From the NCBI GenBank assembly GCA_965275915.1, contig CBDHYI010000006.1:62001-126000 (forward strand): a stretch of 64,000 bases of DNA, written 5' to 3'. A program made the translations under genes and the position numbers. Source of the stretch: JBDWFY01 sp965275915 (GTDB taxonomy: Bacteria > Pseudomonadota > Alphaproteobacteria > Rhizobiales > Stappiaceae). Shown piece after piece: positions 7,899 to 16,546 of the stretch; the first letter of the stretch is position 1; every line of letters starts with the position of its first letter. The notes below the pieces were generated by a model that saw only the letters and a list, made by a program, of their open reading frames with translations, searched no databases and had not been told where the DNA came from.

Positions 7899-9575
7899 TC
7901 AGGTGACGTGGTTCGAACGGTTGTAGACGTTGAACTTGCCGGTCGGGGCATAGAGGCCTTTAACCCGGGCTTTTTCTTCAAGCGTCTCGGCGTCGAAGAT
8001 GACGATTTCTCCGTTCGGCTCTTTTGAGGTCGAGCGATTCCACTTGGATACCCAGACTTCCGAGCCGTCCTGGTTGAACTCGATATGGACGGCGACGTTA
8101 CCTTCTTCTTCGGTAATCTGGATCGTTTCGACGATCTCACCGGTCTCTTTCGAGATCACCTGCACCGACTGCTGCACTTCCGGTTCCGGATGTTTGGTCT
8201 GGTCGGCCCAGACGTATTTCGAGTTCGGGTGGGTCCGGATGAAGAGGCCGGCACCGTCGGTTTCAACCTCGTAACAGACTTTCCAGGCATGATCCGGATG
8301 ACCTGCCGGATCGTTGCCCCAGACCGTGACCGTACCTTCTCCCAGGTGGGTCGTGCCGCCGACCGGGCCGCAATTCGGGTCAACCCAGTTGGCGCCCGGG
8401 CCGGGATGCGGCAGGGCGGCGGTATCGATCAACGCCTCGAGTTTGTGCGTTTCCGTATCGACCACAACCATCTTGTTCGACGCATTCGCGGCGATCTGGA
8501 AGTAGCGGCCTGTCGGGTCGAAGAAGCCGTCATGCAGATACTTTGCCGAATCGATCTTGTCGATGCGCAGGTTTTCAAGATCGGTGTAGTCGACCTGCCA
8601 GAGCTGACCCAGTTCCTTGACGGCGACAATCCAGGTCGGCTCGTTGGGGGTCGTATAGATGGCTGCAACGCGGCTTTCTTCCACATAGTCGCCATCAACG
8701 TTCACGCCACGCGTTGAAACGACTTTCTTCGGCTCCATGGTTTCCGCGTCAACAATCGCAAAGTGCGGAGGCCAGTATCCGCCGCCGATGACGTATTTTC
8801 CGTCGCCGGAAACGGCGACATCGCGGGCGTCATAGGCGATCTTTACCTCTGCGACCAGCATGTTCTCCGGCTTCTGCCAGAGGTCGATTTTGGTCATCTT
8901 GCCGTCTCGGCCCATGGTGTACCAGAAGCGGCCGGGATGCTCAGGCTCGGTGATTGCGTGATGTTCGGATGCCTTCAAGACATGCACGGCATATCCGGTC
9001 GGGATATGTGCCAGCACTTCCTTGGTGTCACCATCCACAACCGCGACCTTACCCACGTCACGCTCGATGACGACAAAGAAGTTTTCCCAGTTCCGGCCAT
9101 GCAGCGGCTCGGTCGGATAGTCTTTCGGCTCGATATAGACCTTGCGTGTTGCCTCCATCTGCGCCAGCGACATTTCAGGCGGCGTCGGCGGCTCCATCAT
9201 TATGTAGGTCGCCATGTCCTTGATTTCCTGCTCGGTCATAATGTCCGAGAAGTTGTTCATGCCACCTTCGGTGCCCCAGGATATGATCTTCTCAAGCCGT
9301 TCCTGGCCAAGTTGCAGTGTTCCGCCTTCGGTAACGGTGCCGTCTGCGGCTGTCTTTTTCCATGCTGGTTCAAGACTCTTGCCGGTTGCACCTTTACGCA
9401 AAACGCCGTGGCAGCCTGCGCATCTTTCAAAATAGAGCTGTTTGGAGCTCTCGAAAGCTTCCTCGCTCAAGGTTGGATCTTCAGCAAAGACAGGCGTCGT
9501 TACGCTGCTCATCAGCAGCGCAAGGCCGGCTGCGAGAGCGTAGCCTGCCCCTCTTCTCTTTCTGGGATATGACAT
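7899..9575 (-). CDS. nirS: Cytochrome cd1 nitrite reductase NirS
   Basis: 558 residues. A signal peptide (cleavage near VFA, residue 31) is followed by a cytochrome c domain with CAGCH at 52-56 and then the eight-bladed haem d1 propeller, with the conserved HVLKASEHH segment and a C-terminal FNVYNR. It reduces nitrite to nitric oxide in the periplasm; d1 comes from the adjacent nirE-J genes. A GGAG site lies 9 nt before the ATG. An NNR-like box (9637-9650) sits 62 nt upstream, and norC is divergent. Confidence 0.97.
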   Translation of the reverse strand: MSYPRKRRGAGYALAAGLALLMSSVTTPVFAEDPTLSEEAFESSKQLYFERCAGCHGVLRKGATGKSLEPAWKKTAADGTVTEGGTLQLGQERLEKIISWGTEGGMNNFSDIMTEQEIKDMATYIMMEPPTPPEMSLAQMEATRKVYIEPKDYPTEPLHGRNWENFFVVIERDVGKVAVVDGDTKEVLAHIPTGYAVHVLKASEHHAITEPEHPGRFWYTMGRDGKMTKIDLWQKPENMLVAEVKIAYDARDVAVSGDGKYVIGGGYWPPHFAIVDAETMEPKKVVSTRGVNVDGDYVEESRVAAIYTTPNEPTWIVAVKELGQLWQVDYTDLENLRIDKIDSAKYLHDGFFDPTGRYFQIAANASNKMVVVDTETHKLEALIDTAALPHPGPGANWVDPNCGPVGGTTHLGEGTVTVWGNDPAGHPDHAWKVCYEVETDGAGLFIRTHPNSKYVWADQTKHPEPEVQQSVQVISKETGEIVETIQITEEEGNVAVHIEFNQDGSEVWVSKWNRSTSKEPNGEIVIFDAETLEEKARVKGLYAPTGKFNVYNRSNHVT

Positions 9576-9636
9576 TGTCGAAACTCCAAATGCTGGTGAG
9601 GCAATTGTGAGTTTTGCGATTTTCGGCGAACGATCC

Positions 9637-9650
9637 TTGACTTTCGTTAA
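9637..9650. promoter_or_regulatory. NNR/FNR-like box for nirS
   Basis: TTGACTTTCGTTAA; read on the nirS strand it is TTAACGAAAGTCAA, very close to the described NNR box TTAACAAAGGTCAA. It ends 62 nt from the nirS ATG, a distance compatible with class II activation by a Crp/Fnr regulator such as the one at 15647-16351. Confidence 0.75.
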
Positions 9651-9695
9651 GCCCGACCCCGTTTAGAGCCGAATTTGTTTGCCTGTGTCGACAGC

Positions 9696-9709
9696 TTGAC
9701 TTTGGTTAA
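9696..9709. promoter_or_regulatory. NNR/FNR-like box for norCBQDE
   Basis: TTGACTTTGGTTAA, a second copy of the nirS-type palindrome, 62 nt before the norC ATG. The two boxes are spaced almost symmetrically about the middle of the nirS-norC divergent region, so one regulator can activate both sides. Confidence 0.75.
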
Positions 9710-9771
9710 GGAAATGCAGGTCCGCCCTGTCACCCTCGAGGCCACATTCAACTCGGGGAAAGGAGCGCGGG

Positions 9772-10224
9772 ATGCGCGAAGTCATGACCAAAAGCATGGC
9801 CCGAAACATCTTCTATGGCGGGTCATTGTTCTTCATCATCATCTTCCTGGGATTGTCGGTCCACAGCCATTTATACATCACCGGGACATCGACCAATCAC
9901 GATGCCATTGATGAGAGCATCGCGGCCGGCAAACGCGTCTGGGAAGACAAAGCCTGCATCAATTGTCACACGATCCTGGGAGAGGGTGCCTATTACGCGC
10001 CGGAGGTGGGCAATGTGATGACACGCTGGGGCGTCCTGGATGATCCGGATGCGGCCTTCGAAACGCTCAAGGGCTGGATGGAAGCTATGCCGACCAACGT
10101 CCCGGGCCGCAGGCAGATGCCCAATTTCAATCTGACCGACGAGGAAATCCGCAATCTCGCGAACTTCCTGATCTGGACCGACAAGATTGACGCGCAGGAC
10201 TGGCCGCCGAATGACGCCGGCTGA
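9772..10224 (+). CDS. norC: Nitric oxide reductase subunit C
   Basis: 150 residues: N-terminal membrane anchor (about 13-32), then a cytochrome c domain with CINCH at 62-66, the NorC-typical TILGEGAYYAP segment, and a methionine ligand in RQMPNF. It passes electrons to NorB for reduction of NO to N2O. The start at 9772 has AAGGAGCG upstream; an internal ATG at 9787 is possible but has no better site. norB follows after 24 nt. Confidence 0.96.
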   Translation: MREVMTKSMARNIFYGGSLFFIIIFLGLSVHSHLYITGTSTNHDAIDESIAAGKRVWEDKACINCHTILGEGAYYAPEVGNVMTRWGVLDDPDAAFETLKGWMEAMPTNVPGRRQMPNFNLTDEEIRNLANFLIWTDKIDAQDWPPNDAG

Positions 10225-10248
10225 CCCAAAAGCGATAAGGAGCGAATC

Positions 10249-11619
10249 ATGAAATACCAAACTCAAAAGGTCGCCCTGGCGTATTTTGCTGTCGCCCTGG
10301 CTCTTTTTGCCGTCCAGGTTCTGGGCGGGTTGCTCGCGGGCTGGGTTTATGTCCAGCCGAATTTCCTTTCCGATCTGCTGCCGTTCAACATAATCCGGAT
10401 GTTGCACACCAACAGCCTGATCGTGTGGCTGCTGCTGGGGTTCTTCGGCGCCGCCTACTTTCTCATTCCGGAGGAGGCCGAACGCGAACTTCATTCGCCT
10501 AAGCTGGCTTATCTGCAGCTTGCGATCCTGGTGCTTGGCACGCTTGGCGTTGTCGTGACCTATGTCTTCAATCTGTTCGAGGGCAACTGGCTTCTGGGCA
10601 AAGAGGGACGCGAGTTCATCGAACAACCCAAATGGGTAAAGGCGGGCATCGTCGTTGCGGCGTTGATCTTCCTTTATAACGTTACGATGACGGTGCTTAA
10701 GGGCAAGAAAACGGCGATTGCCAACATCCTGCTTCTGGGCCTTTGGGGGCTGGCGTTGCTCTTCCTGTTCAGTTTCTACAATCCAAGCAACCTCGCTCTG
10801 GACAAACAGTACTGGTGGTACATCGTCCATCTTTGGGTTGAAGGGGTCTGGGAACTGATCATGGCGTCCATCCTGGCCTATTTGATGCTGAAGCTGACCG
10901 GAGTTGACCGGGAAATTGTCGAAAAATGGCTTTATGTCATTGTCGCTGCCGCCCTGTTCTCCGGGATCCTGGGAACCGGACACCACTATTACTGGATCGG
11001 GACACCTGCCTACTGGCAGTGGATCGGGTCAATCTTCTCCTCGCTTGAGGTGATTCCGTTCTTTGCAATGATGGCCTTTGCGTTCGTCATGGTATGGAAA
11101 GGGCGCCGCGACCATCCGAACAAGGCCGCGCTGTTGTGGTCGCTGGGCTGTGCGACGCTGGCCTTTTTCGGCGCCGGTGTCTGGGGCTTCCTGCACACCT
11201 TGCACGGTGTCAACTATTACACCCACGGCACGCAGATCACTGCGGCTCACGGTCATCTTGCCTTCTTCGGTGCCTACGTTTCACTGAACCTGGCGATCAT
11301 GACTTACGCTATACCGATCCTGCGAAACCGCGATCCGTACAACCAGGTGCTTAACATGGCATCCTTCTGGCTGATGGCCGGCGGAATGACTTTCATGACC
11401 TTCGTGCTGACGTTTGCAGGCACCATCCAAACGCACCTGCAGCGTGTCAACGGAGAATATTTCATGGATGTCCAGGATCAACTGGCCCTGTTCTATTGGA
11501 TGCGCTTTGGTGCCGGCGTTGCCTTCGTGATCGGAGCTCTGTTGTTCATCTATGCAATCGCAGTGCCCAAACGCGAAATCATCGAGCCGGGTGAAGCTGC
11601 CAACGTTCCTGCGGAGTAA
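10249..11619 (+). CDS. norB: Nitric oxide reductase subunit B
   Basis: 456 residues, the usual length of a cytochrome c-dependent NorB with twelve membrane helices. It shows the family histidines: RMLHTNS, HLWVEGVWE, GTGHHYYW and THGTQITAAHGHLAFFG, which ligate haem b, haem b3 and the FeB site. There is no long N-terminal extension of the quinol-dependent qNor type, in line with the separate norC. Preceded by AAGGAG at good spacing. Confidence 0.97.
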   Translation: MKYQTQKVALAYFAVALALFAVQVLGGLLAGWVYVQPNFLSDLLPFNIIRMLHTNSLIVWLLLGFFGAAYFLIPEEAERELHSPKLAYLQLAILVLGTLGVVVTYVFNLFEGNWLLGKEGREFIEQPKWVKAGIVVAALIFLYNVTMTVLKGKKTAIANILLLGLWGLALLFLFSFYNPSNLALDKQYWWYIVHLWVEGVWELIMASILAYLMLKLTGVDREIVEKWLYVIVAAALFSGILGTGHHYYWIGTPAYWQWIGSIFSSLEVIPFFAMMAFAFVMVWKGRRDHPNKAALLWSLGCATLAFFGAGVWGFLHTLHGVNYYTHGTQITAAHGHLAFFGAYVSLNLAIMTYAIPILRNRDPYNQVLNMASFWLMAGGMTFMTFVLTFAGTIQTHLQRVNGEYFMDVQDQLALFYWMRFGAGVAFVIGALLFIYAIAVPKREIIEPGEAANVPAE

Positions 11620-11624
11620 GCACC

Positions 11625-12434
11625 ATGGAAGGAAGTGTATCCTTGGCAAAGGGGGCGGCCGCCGCCCCTTTTTATCTTGCCCAAAGCGACGAATGTGCCG
11701 TCTTCGAATTGGCCCACAGGAATGGCCTGCCGGTTCTTTTAAAGGGTCCGACGGGTTGCGGCAAAACCCGGTTTGTTGCCCACATGGCGGCGAAACTGGG
11801 GCGCAAGCTCTATACGGTGGCATGTCACGATGATTTGGCTGCCGCCGATCTCATCGGCCGGTATCTTCTCAAGGGCGGGGAAACGGTCTGGGTCGACGGC
11901 CCGTTGACCCGTGCCGTCAGGGAGGGGGCGATCTGTTATCTCGACGAAGTCGTGGAGGCACGCAAGGATGTCACGGTGGTCTTGCATCCTCTGACGGACG
12001 ACCGCAGAACCTTGCTGATCGATCGGACCAGCGAAGAATTGGCGGCGGCGCCCGGCTTCATGCTCGTTGCGTCCTATAATCCCGGCTATCAGAATATCCT
12101 GAAAACGCTGAAACCCTCGACCCGGCAGCGCTTTGTCTCTCTGGAATTCGGCTTTCCGCCCCCCGATCTCGAAATAGAGGTTGTCGCTGAGGAAAGCGGG
12201 TTGGACCGTGATCGGGTGGCGCCGCTTGTCCGCCTTGCGGGGAAGCTCAGGGCCCTGAAGGGACAAGATCTTGAAGAGGGTGTTTCAACCCGCCTGGTTG
12301 TTTATGCGGCAACGCTGGTTGCGCAGGGCATGTCGGTCGACAGAGCCGTTCTGGCAGCCATGATCGAACCCCTGACTGACGATGAAGATGTGAAACGCGG
12401 GCTCCTAGATCTTGTCACGGCCGTGTTTGGGTGA
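11625..12434 (+). CDS. norQ: NorQ, MoxR-type AAA+ ATPase
   Basis: 269 residues. Walker A GPTGCGKT at 41-48, Walker B-type AICYLDEV near 105, sensor region VASYNPGYQ. With NorD it forms an AAA+/VWA chaperone pair needed to insert the FeB iron into NorB. Five nt after norB and 10 nt before norD, so cotranscribed. Confidence 0.95.
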   Translation: MEGSVSLAKGAAAAPFYLAQSDECAVFELAHRNGLPVLLKGPTGCGKTRFVAHMAAKLGRKLYTVACHDDLAAADLIGRYLLKGGETVWVDGPLTRAVREGAICYLDEVVEARKDVTVVLHPLTDDRRTLLIDRTSEELAAAPGFMLVASYNPGYQNILKTLKPSTRQRFVSLEFGFPPPDLEIEVVAEESGLDRDRVAPLVRLAGKLRALKGQDLEEGVSTRLVVYAATLVAQGMSVDRAVLAAMIEPLTDDEDVKRGLLDLVTAVFG

Positions 12435-12444
12435 GGCAAGACCG

Positions 12445-14382
12445 ATGGGCAAGATCGACTTCGAGCCATGGGAACCCGAAGAAACGATCGGGAAACTGTG
12501 GCACGCATTTGCAAGCCGCCTCGATGCACCTGAAGTGCATCACGGAGCCGCGGTCGGCCTTTCTGAGGTCGGCGGGCGGCTTGCGGTGTTTTTCCGGGGA
12601 TTGGGCGGGAGTCACAAAGTGGAACTGCGGCCCGTTTCGGAAGAAGTCTCACACCATCGCCTCAGTTTTCTCAGACGGCTTGGCACGGATGTGGAAGCGT
12701 TGCCGCAGGCAAGCTTTGACGGAGAAATCCTCCGGTTGCCGGAGACGCTCGCCGTATTTCCTGTCCGGGAGGCCAACGCTGCTCTTTATATCTGGCTGAC
12801 CGCGATGGTCGCCCACGCTCCGCGTCATCAGACAGAAAGCGACCTGCTGAGATCGGATCTGCGAGCACTGCAGCTTATTGAAGAGACCGTGCGCAAAACG
12901 CTGGCCGCCGCGCCGGGGCTGCGTCCGCTTTATGCTGCGTTGAGCCATGGACACCTTCAGCAACGGTGCGCAGCGCCCCGGACACGTGTTGAAACCAGTG
13001 TCGAAAAGCTGGTGCGCCACATGCTTGGCGATCAAACCGAACTTGCTCCGGATGTTCGGCGACTGAAGGCAAAACTCCAGGATGATGATCTGTCGGATGT
13101 GACCGCTCCGCGGGGATATCGTGCTTTTCGGCCTGTTCCTGTCTGGCCGCAACTTCGCGATGTCGTTTTTTCTGCAGCAGATGTCGTTGAGTCGCACGAT
13201 ACGGAGGGCGCGCCGGAGGAAGCACGCGGCAAGACTGTCAGGGCACGCAGGCGCAAGTCCGACCAGGCGGAACGCAAAGACAGCCTGATCCTGCATAAGT
13301 TCGAAGCGATTTTGAGCTGGGCGGAGTTCCTGAATCTGAACCGCCGGGTTGATGACGATGACAACGACAATGCAAAAAAAGCGGCGGAGGACCAGGAGGA
13401 GATCGGGTTAGGTCAGATTTCGAAAGCGCCCGCAACGCGCTTGAAACTGCATCTGGACCTGGCGCCTGAGGATGTTGATCGCGAAAAACTCTCCGGCAAG
13501 ATTCTCTATCCGGAATGGGATACGCGAACCGGCAAGTATCTGCCCGACCATGTCTGCGTGCTGACCAGTGTCGCGGATGCGGATCCCGAGCAGGATATCG
13601 CAGCGAAAGATCCGCGCGCAGCGCGGCGTATACGATCTGTGAAACGTCAATTTGAAGCATTAAGACCAGGAAGAGTAACCACGCACGGTCATCTTGAGGG
13701 CGACGGTCTTGATATGGATGCAGCCGTCCGGTCCCAGGTCGAACGTATTGCCAGCGGAGTGGGAAATGACCGGATCTGGCTGCAGACCCGGCCTGAAGCG
13801 CGGGATCTGGCGGTCTCCATTCTGCTTGATGTGTCTCGCTCCACGGAAAGTGCGATTACGGGACGAGCTGTTATCGACATCGAGCGGGAGGCGTTGACCG
13901 CGCTTGCCTGGGGGCTCAACGCTTGCGGTGATGCGTTTGCGATTTCTGCGTTTTCCTCCCTGAAACGGCACCGGGTGTATCTGCAGACCTGCAAGCGTTT
14001 CGACGAACCGATGTCGGTTGCGGTCGAACATCGGATCAGCGGTTTGAAACCCGGTTTCTATACGCGTCTTGGGGCGGCGCTTCGCCATACGTCCGGGGAA
14101 CTGGAGGCTGAAGCGCGCAAACGAAAACTGCTTCTGGTGATCACCGATGGCAAACCCAACGATCTGGATCACTATGAAGGCCGACACGGGATTGAGGATA
14201 CCCGAATGGCGGTTCGCGAAGCGCGGCGCGCCGGACAAGCGGTTTTCGGCGTCACAATCGATAAGGCCGCAAAATCCTGGTTTCCGCGACTCTTCGGACG
14301 AGGAGGTTTTGCGGTGATCCCGCATCCGGACAGGCTGACCCAGGCCTTGCCGCAGATTTACCGGCAACTCGTTGGAGGGTAA
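12445..14382 (+). CDS. norD: NorD, VWA-domain protein for nitric oxide reductase activation
   Basis: 645 residues from the ATG at 12445; an in-frame ATG at 12412 would overlap norQ and has no clear ribosome-binding site. The C-terminal third is a von Willebrand A domain with the MIDAS motif DVSRSTES near residue 461 and a later ITDGKPND. An acidic stretch (DDDDNDN) precedes it in the middle. It works with NorQ in maturation of the NO reductase. Confidence 0.94.
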   Translation: MGKIDFEPWEPEETIGKLWHAFASRLDAPEVHHGAAVGLSEVGGRLAVFFRGLGGSHKVELRPVSEEVSHHRLSFLRRLGTDVEALPQASFDGEILRLPETLAVFPVREANAALYIWLTAMVAHAPRHQTESDLLRSDLRALQLIEETVRKTLAAAPGLRPLYAALSHGHLQQRCAAPRTRVETSVEKLVRHMLGDQTELAPDVRRLKAKLQDDDLSDVTAPRGYRAFRPVPVWPQLRDVVFSAADVVESHDTEGAPEEARGKTVRARRRKSDQAERKDSLILHKFEAILSWAEFLNLNRRVDDDDNDNAKKAAEDQEEIGLGQISKAPATRLKLHLDLAPEDVDREKLSGKILYPEWDTRTGKYLPDHVCVLTSVADADPEQDIAAKDPRAARRIRSVKRQFEALRPGRVTTHGHLEGDGLDMDAAVRSQVERIASGVGNDRIWLQTRPEARDLAVSILLDVSRSTESAITGRAVIDIEREALTALAWGLNACGDAFAISAFSSLKRHRVYLQTCKRFDEPMSVAVEHRISGLKPGFYTRLGAALRHTSGELEAEARKRKLLLVITDGKPNDLDHYEGRHGIEDTRMAVREARRAGQAVFGVTIDKAAKSWFPRLFGRGGFAVIPHPDRLTQALPQIYRQLVGG

Positions 14383-14386
14383 ATCG

Positions 14387-14950
14387 ATGACCGGTGGAGA
14401 AAGAGTTCACACCGGCGCACTGGACGAACTGCCCGGCGACCTGATGATGTGGGTCCTTATTGTGAGCGAGCTTCTTGTCTTTGGAGCCGGGCTTGCGGCA
14501 TTCCTGGGTGTAAGGATCGCTGATCCGGGCGGCTTTGCAATGGCACGAGCACATCTGCATCCGACGCTTGCGGGAATCAATACAATGGTTCTGATCACCA
14601 GCGGTTTTTTTGCGGCGAAGGCTCTGGATCTCAGTTTTTCCGACAGCACGGCTTCCGTCCGCATTTGTCTCGCGGTCGCCGTGTTTCTGGGAGCTTTATT
14701 CCTGGGAATCAAGGCTTATGAGTACTGGGCGGTGGCGCAGCAGGGCATCTCTACCGAAACCCATCCGTTTTTCATGTTTTACTATCTCCTGTCCGGCTTT
14801 CATGCGCTTCACGTGCTTGCGGGCATGGTCGTGCTTGTCCTGGTCGCCTGGAAGGCAACGCCCCGAAACCTGGATGTCGGCACTGCATTCTGGCACATGG
14901 TGGACCTGGTCTGGATTCTGCTGTTCCCGGTCATCTATTTGCTGGCGTAA
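14387..14950 (+). CDS. norE: NorE, cytochrome c oxidase subunit III-like protein
   Basis: 187 residues with about five hydrophobic helices, related to heme-copper oxidase subunit III (HPFFMFYYLLSGFHALHV is a typical segment). NorE is accessory and increases NO reductase activity. The ATG at 14387 has GGAGG at 14374-14378; the norD stop lies 4 nt before it. Confidence 0.92.
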   Translation: MTGGERVHTGALDELPGDLMMWVLIVSELLVFGAGLAAFLGVRIADPGGFAMARAHLHPTLAGINTMVLITSGFFAAKALDLSFSDSTASVRICLAVAVFLGALFLGIKAYEYWAVAQQGISTETHPFFMFYYLLSGFHALHVLAGMVVLVLVAWKATPRNLDVGTAFWHMVDLVWILLFPVIYLLA

Positions 14951-14956
14951 GTTGAT

Positions 14957-15097
14957 ATGAGGGATGACCCGACCGCCCGTGCCTGGATCATATTGGTGTG
15001 GCAGGCACCGGTTTGGCTGTCGGGCTTCAACTGGGCGCTGGGCCTCTATTGCCTTTTGCTGATGGCATTATTCCTGATCCCGGCACTCAGATCTTAA
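14957..15097 (+). CDS. Small membrane protein in norF position
   Basis: 46 codons, ATG 14957 to TAA 15095-15097, 6 nt after norE. The product is rich in Trp and Leu with one or two hydrophobic segments (about 10-22 and 27-43). NorF of other denitrifiers is also a short membrane protein after norE, but it is longer (about 75 residues), so orthology is only suggested by position and hydropathy. Its end overlaps the convergent DUF4202 gene by 11 nt. Confidence 0.55.
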   Translation: MRDDPTARAWIILVWQAPVWLSGFNWALGLYCLLLMALFLIPALRS

Positions 15098-15647
15098 ACG
15101 CCGATGCAAGCGGCTCTGGCAAATCGAATTCACTCAGAACACGCTTTCGCGCGTCCTCAGACATTTTTTTTGCCGTCTTCTGAACGATACCCAGCACCTT
15201 CTTTTCGTCGTGTTTGGCGGCGAAAGGGGCGAAGTACCACTTTAAAAACACGAAACAAATAACGTTTTCAAGGGCCTGAACGTCATCGTGGCGTTTGATG
15301 CCTTCCTTGCGCAGCATGCGCCGGGCGTCATCGATATTCTGGTCCGAATAACCGGCGACGGACATGATTGCGCCCACGCGCTCTGCATGGTGGTCTGCAA
15401 GTTTCCGACGCCAGGCATGATAGCCGGCCCGTCCGTCCGGGTAGGTATTTCTGGGCAAAGTCCATCGCTCGATGTGCTGTCCGCGTGCTGCGATCTTCAG
15501 AGCGTCAGGGGCATCCGGATAAAGACGATCCAGTTCGGAACTCATCCGTTGACCGTAAAGCAGTGACGTCGGTTGCCCGTCCTCAAGGTTTGGATCGGCG
15601 GCATTTGCGTCATCAATTGCCTTCAGCGCGCGTTCAAGTTTTGTCAT
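15087..15647 (-). CDS. DUF4202 domain protein
   Basis: 186 residues. I recognise the DUF4202 family from the ERWTLPRNTYPDGRAGYHAWR and RMLRKEG segments; no biochemical role is known to me. A histidine-rich pattern (HDDVQALENVICFVFL) recalls HD-type metal sites, but this is not a demonstrated HD hydrolase. The ATG at 15647 overlaps the stop of the regulator gene (TAATG), so the two are translationally coupled and likely function in the same response to NO or nitrite. Confidence 0.85.
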   Translation of the reverse strand: MTKLERALKAIDDANAADPNLEDGQPTSLLYGQRMSSELDRLYPDAPDALKIAARGQHIERWTLPRNTYPDGRAGYHAWRRKLADHHAERVGAIMSVAGYSDQNIDDARRMLRKEGIKRHDDVQALENVICFVFLKWYFAPFAAKHDEKKVLGIVQKTAKKMSEDARKRVLSEFDLPEPLASAFKI

Positions 15648-16351
15648 TATGCCTTGTGCCAAGCTTCGACGGGGTCGGTTTCGGAGAATTCGCGAAGCCG
15701 CTCAATGTCATCGATGGCCGCATGGTTGCGGTTGATATGAACGCCGACCGTCTTCAGTTTTGAGAAGGACCGCGACAGACTTTCCGGTTTCATCCCCAGG
15801 CGCCCGGCGATCAAAAACTTGTCGTAGGGCAGTGTCACAACACAGCCGCCGTCCTCCTGCTCGCACAGTTCCAGCAAGAACTCCGCAACCCGCTGGGGGC
15901 CGGTCTGCGCTTTCAGCTGTTCAAGCTGCGAGACAAGCGAGTGAAGATGCGCAAACGTTGATGCGAGCACGGAAACGGCAATATCCGGATCCTTCCTCAT
16001 CGCCTCAAGCAGTGCACTGCTTGGAATTCGCATCACTTCGCTGGATGTCACTGCTTCGGCCGAGACCGGGTAGGTGTGGCCTCGAAATGCGACTGCTTCA
16101 CCAAAGCTTTCGCCCTTGGCAAACACATTCACCACGGCCTCGCCCCCATTCGGGGCGATCCTGTAAAGCTTGATCCAGCCCTCGGTGACAATGTGGATCG
16201 CGTGAGCGGTTTCGCCTTGCAGGAACAGGGTTTCGCCGCGGTCGTATCCGCGCCAGCTCGACATACTCAGGATCATCTCCCGGATATCCTGCGGGAAACT
16301 CTTCAACAACAATGAGTTCTGCGCAATTTTCTTTTGGCGCTCGTTCGGCAC
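15647..16351 (-). CDS. Crp/Fnr-family regulator, Dnr/NnrR type
   Basis: 234 residues: cyclic-nucleotide-binding-like sensor domain (about 20-120), dimer helix (HSLVSQLEQLKAQ), and winged helix with the ExxSR recognition motif (PESLSRSFSKL), which reads TTGA half-sites. It lacks the N-terminal cysteines that hold the iron-sulfur cluster of FNR, so it is not a direct oxygen sensor of that kind. By context it is the NO-responsive activator of nir and nor, acting at the TTGAC-N4-GTTAA boxes. Whether the right name is Dnr or NnrR cannot be settled by eye. Confidence 0.9.
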   Translation of the reverse strand: MPNERQKKIAQNSLLLKSFPQDIREMILSMSSWRGYDRGETLFLQGETAHAIHIVTEGWIKLYRIAPNGGEAVVNVFAKGESFGEAVAFRGHTYPVSAEAVTSSEVMRIPSSALLEAMRKDPDIAVSVLASTFAHLHSLVSQLEQLKAQTGPQRVAEFLLELCEQEDGGCVVTLPYDKFLIAGRLGMKPESLSRSFSKLKTVGVHINRNHAAIDDIERLREFSETDPVEAWHKA

Positions 16352-16476
16352 TTTACCCGATCCTTGTCAGGGGTATCTGAATGACTCTGCTTTCTGAGTA
16401 TCGTAATTTTGCACAATAGAACAAAGAGGTCACGTGCGTTGAAATGCGGACCCCGACATTAAACTCACGCCGATGC

Positions 16477-16490
16477 TTGACTATTGTCAT
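16477..16490. promoter_or_regulatory. FNR/NNR-like box upstream of hemA
   Basis: TTGACTATTGTCAT, one base from a perfect TTGAC-N4-GTCAA palindrome, 56 nt before the hemA ATG. A weaker second match, TTGACCACGGCTAA, lies at 16502-16515. Both are in the divergent region between the regulator gene and hemA, so control of haem supply by the denitrification regulator or FNR is plausible. Confidence 0.55.
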
Positions 16491-16546
16491 ATACGGCGTT
16501 GTTGACCACGGCTAACCTGCAAAGAAGAAGAGAAAGCGGGGATACC

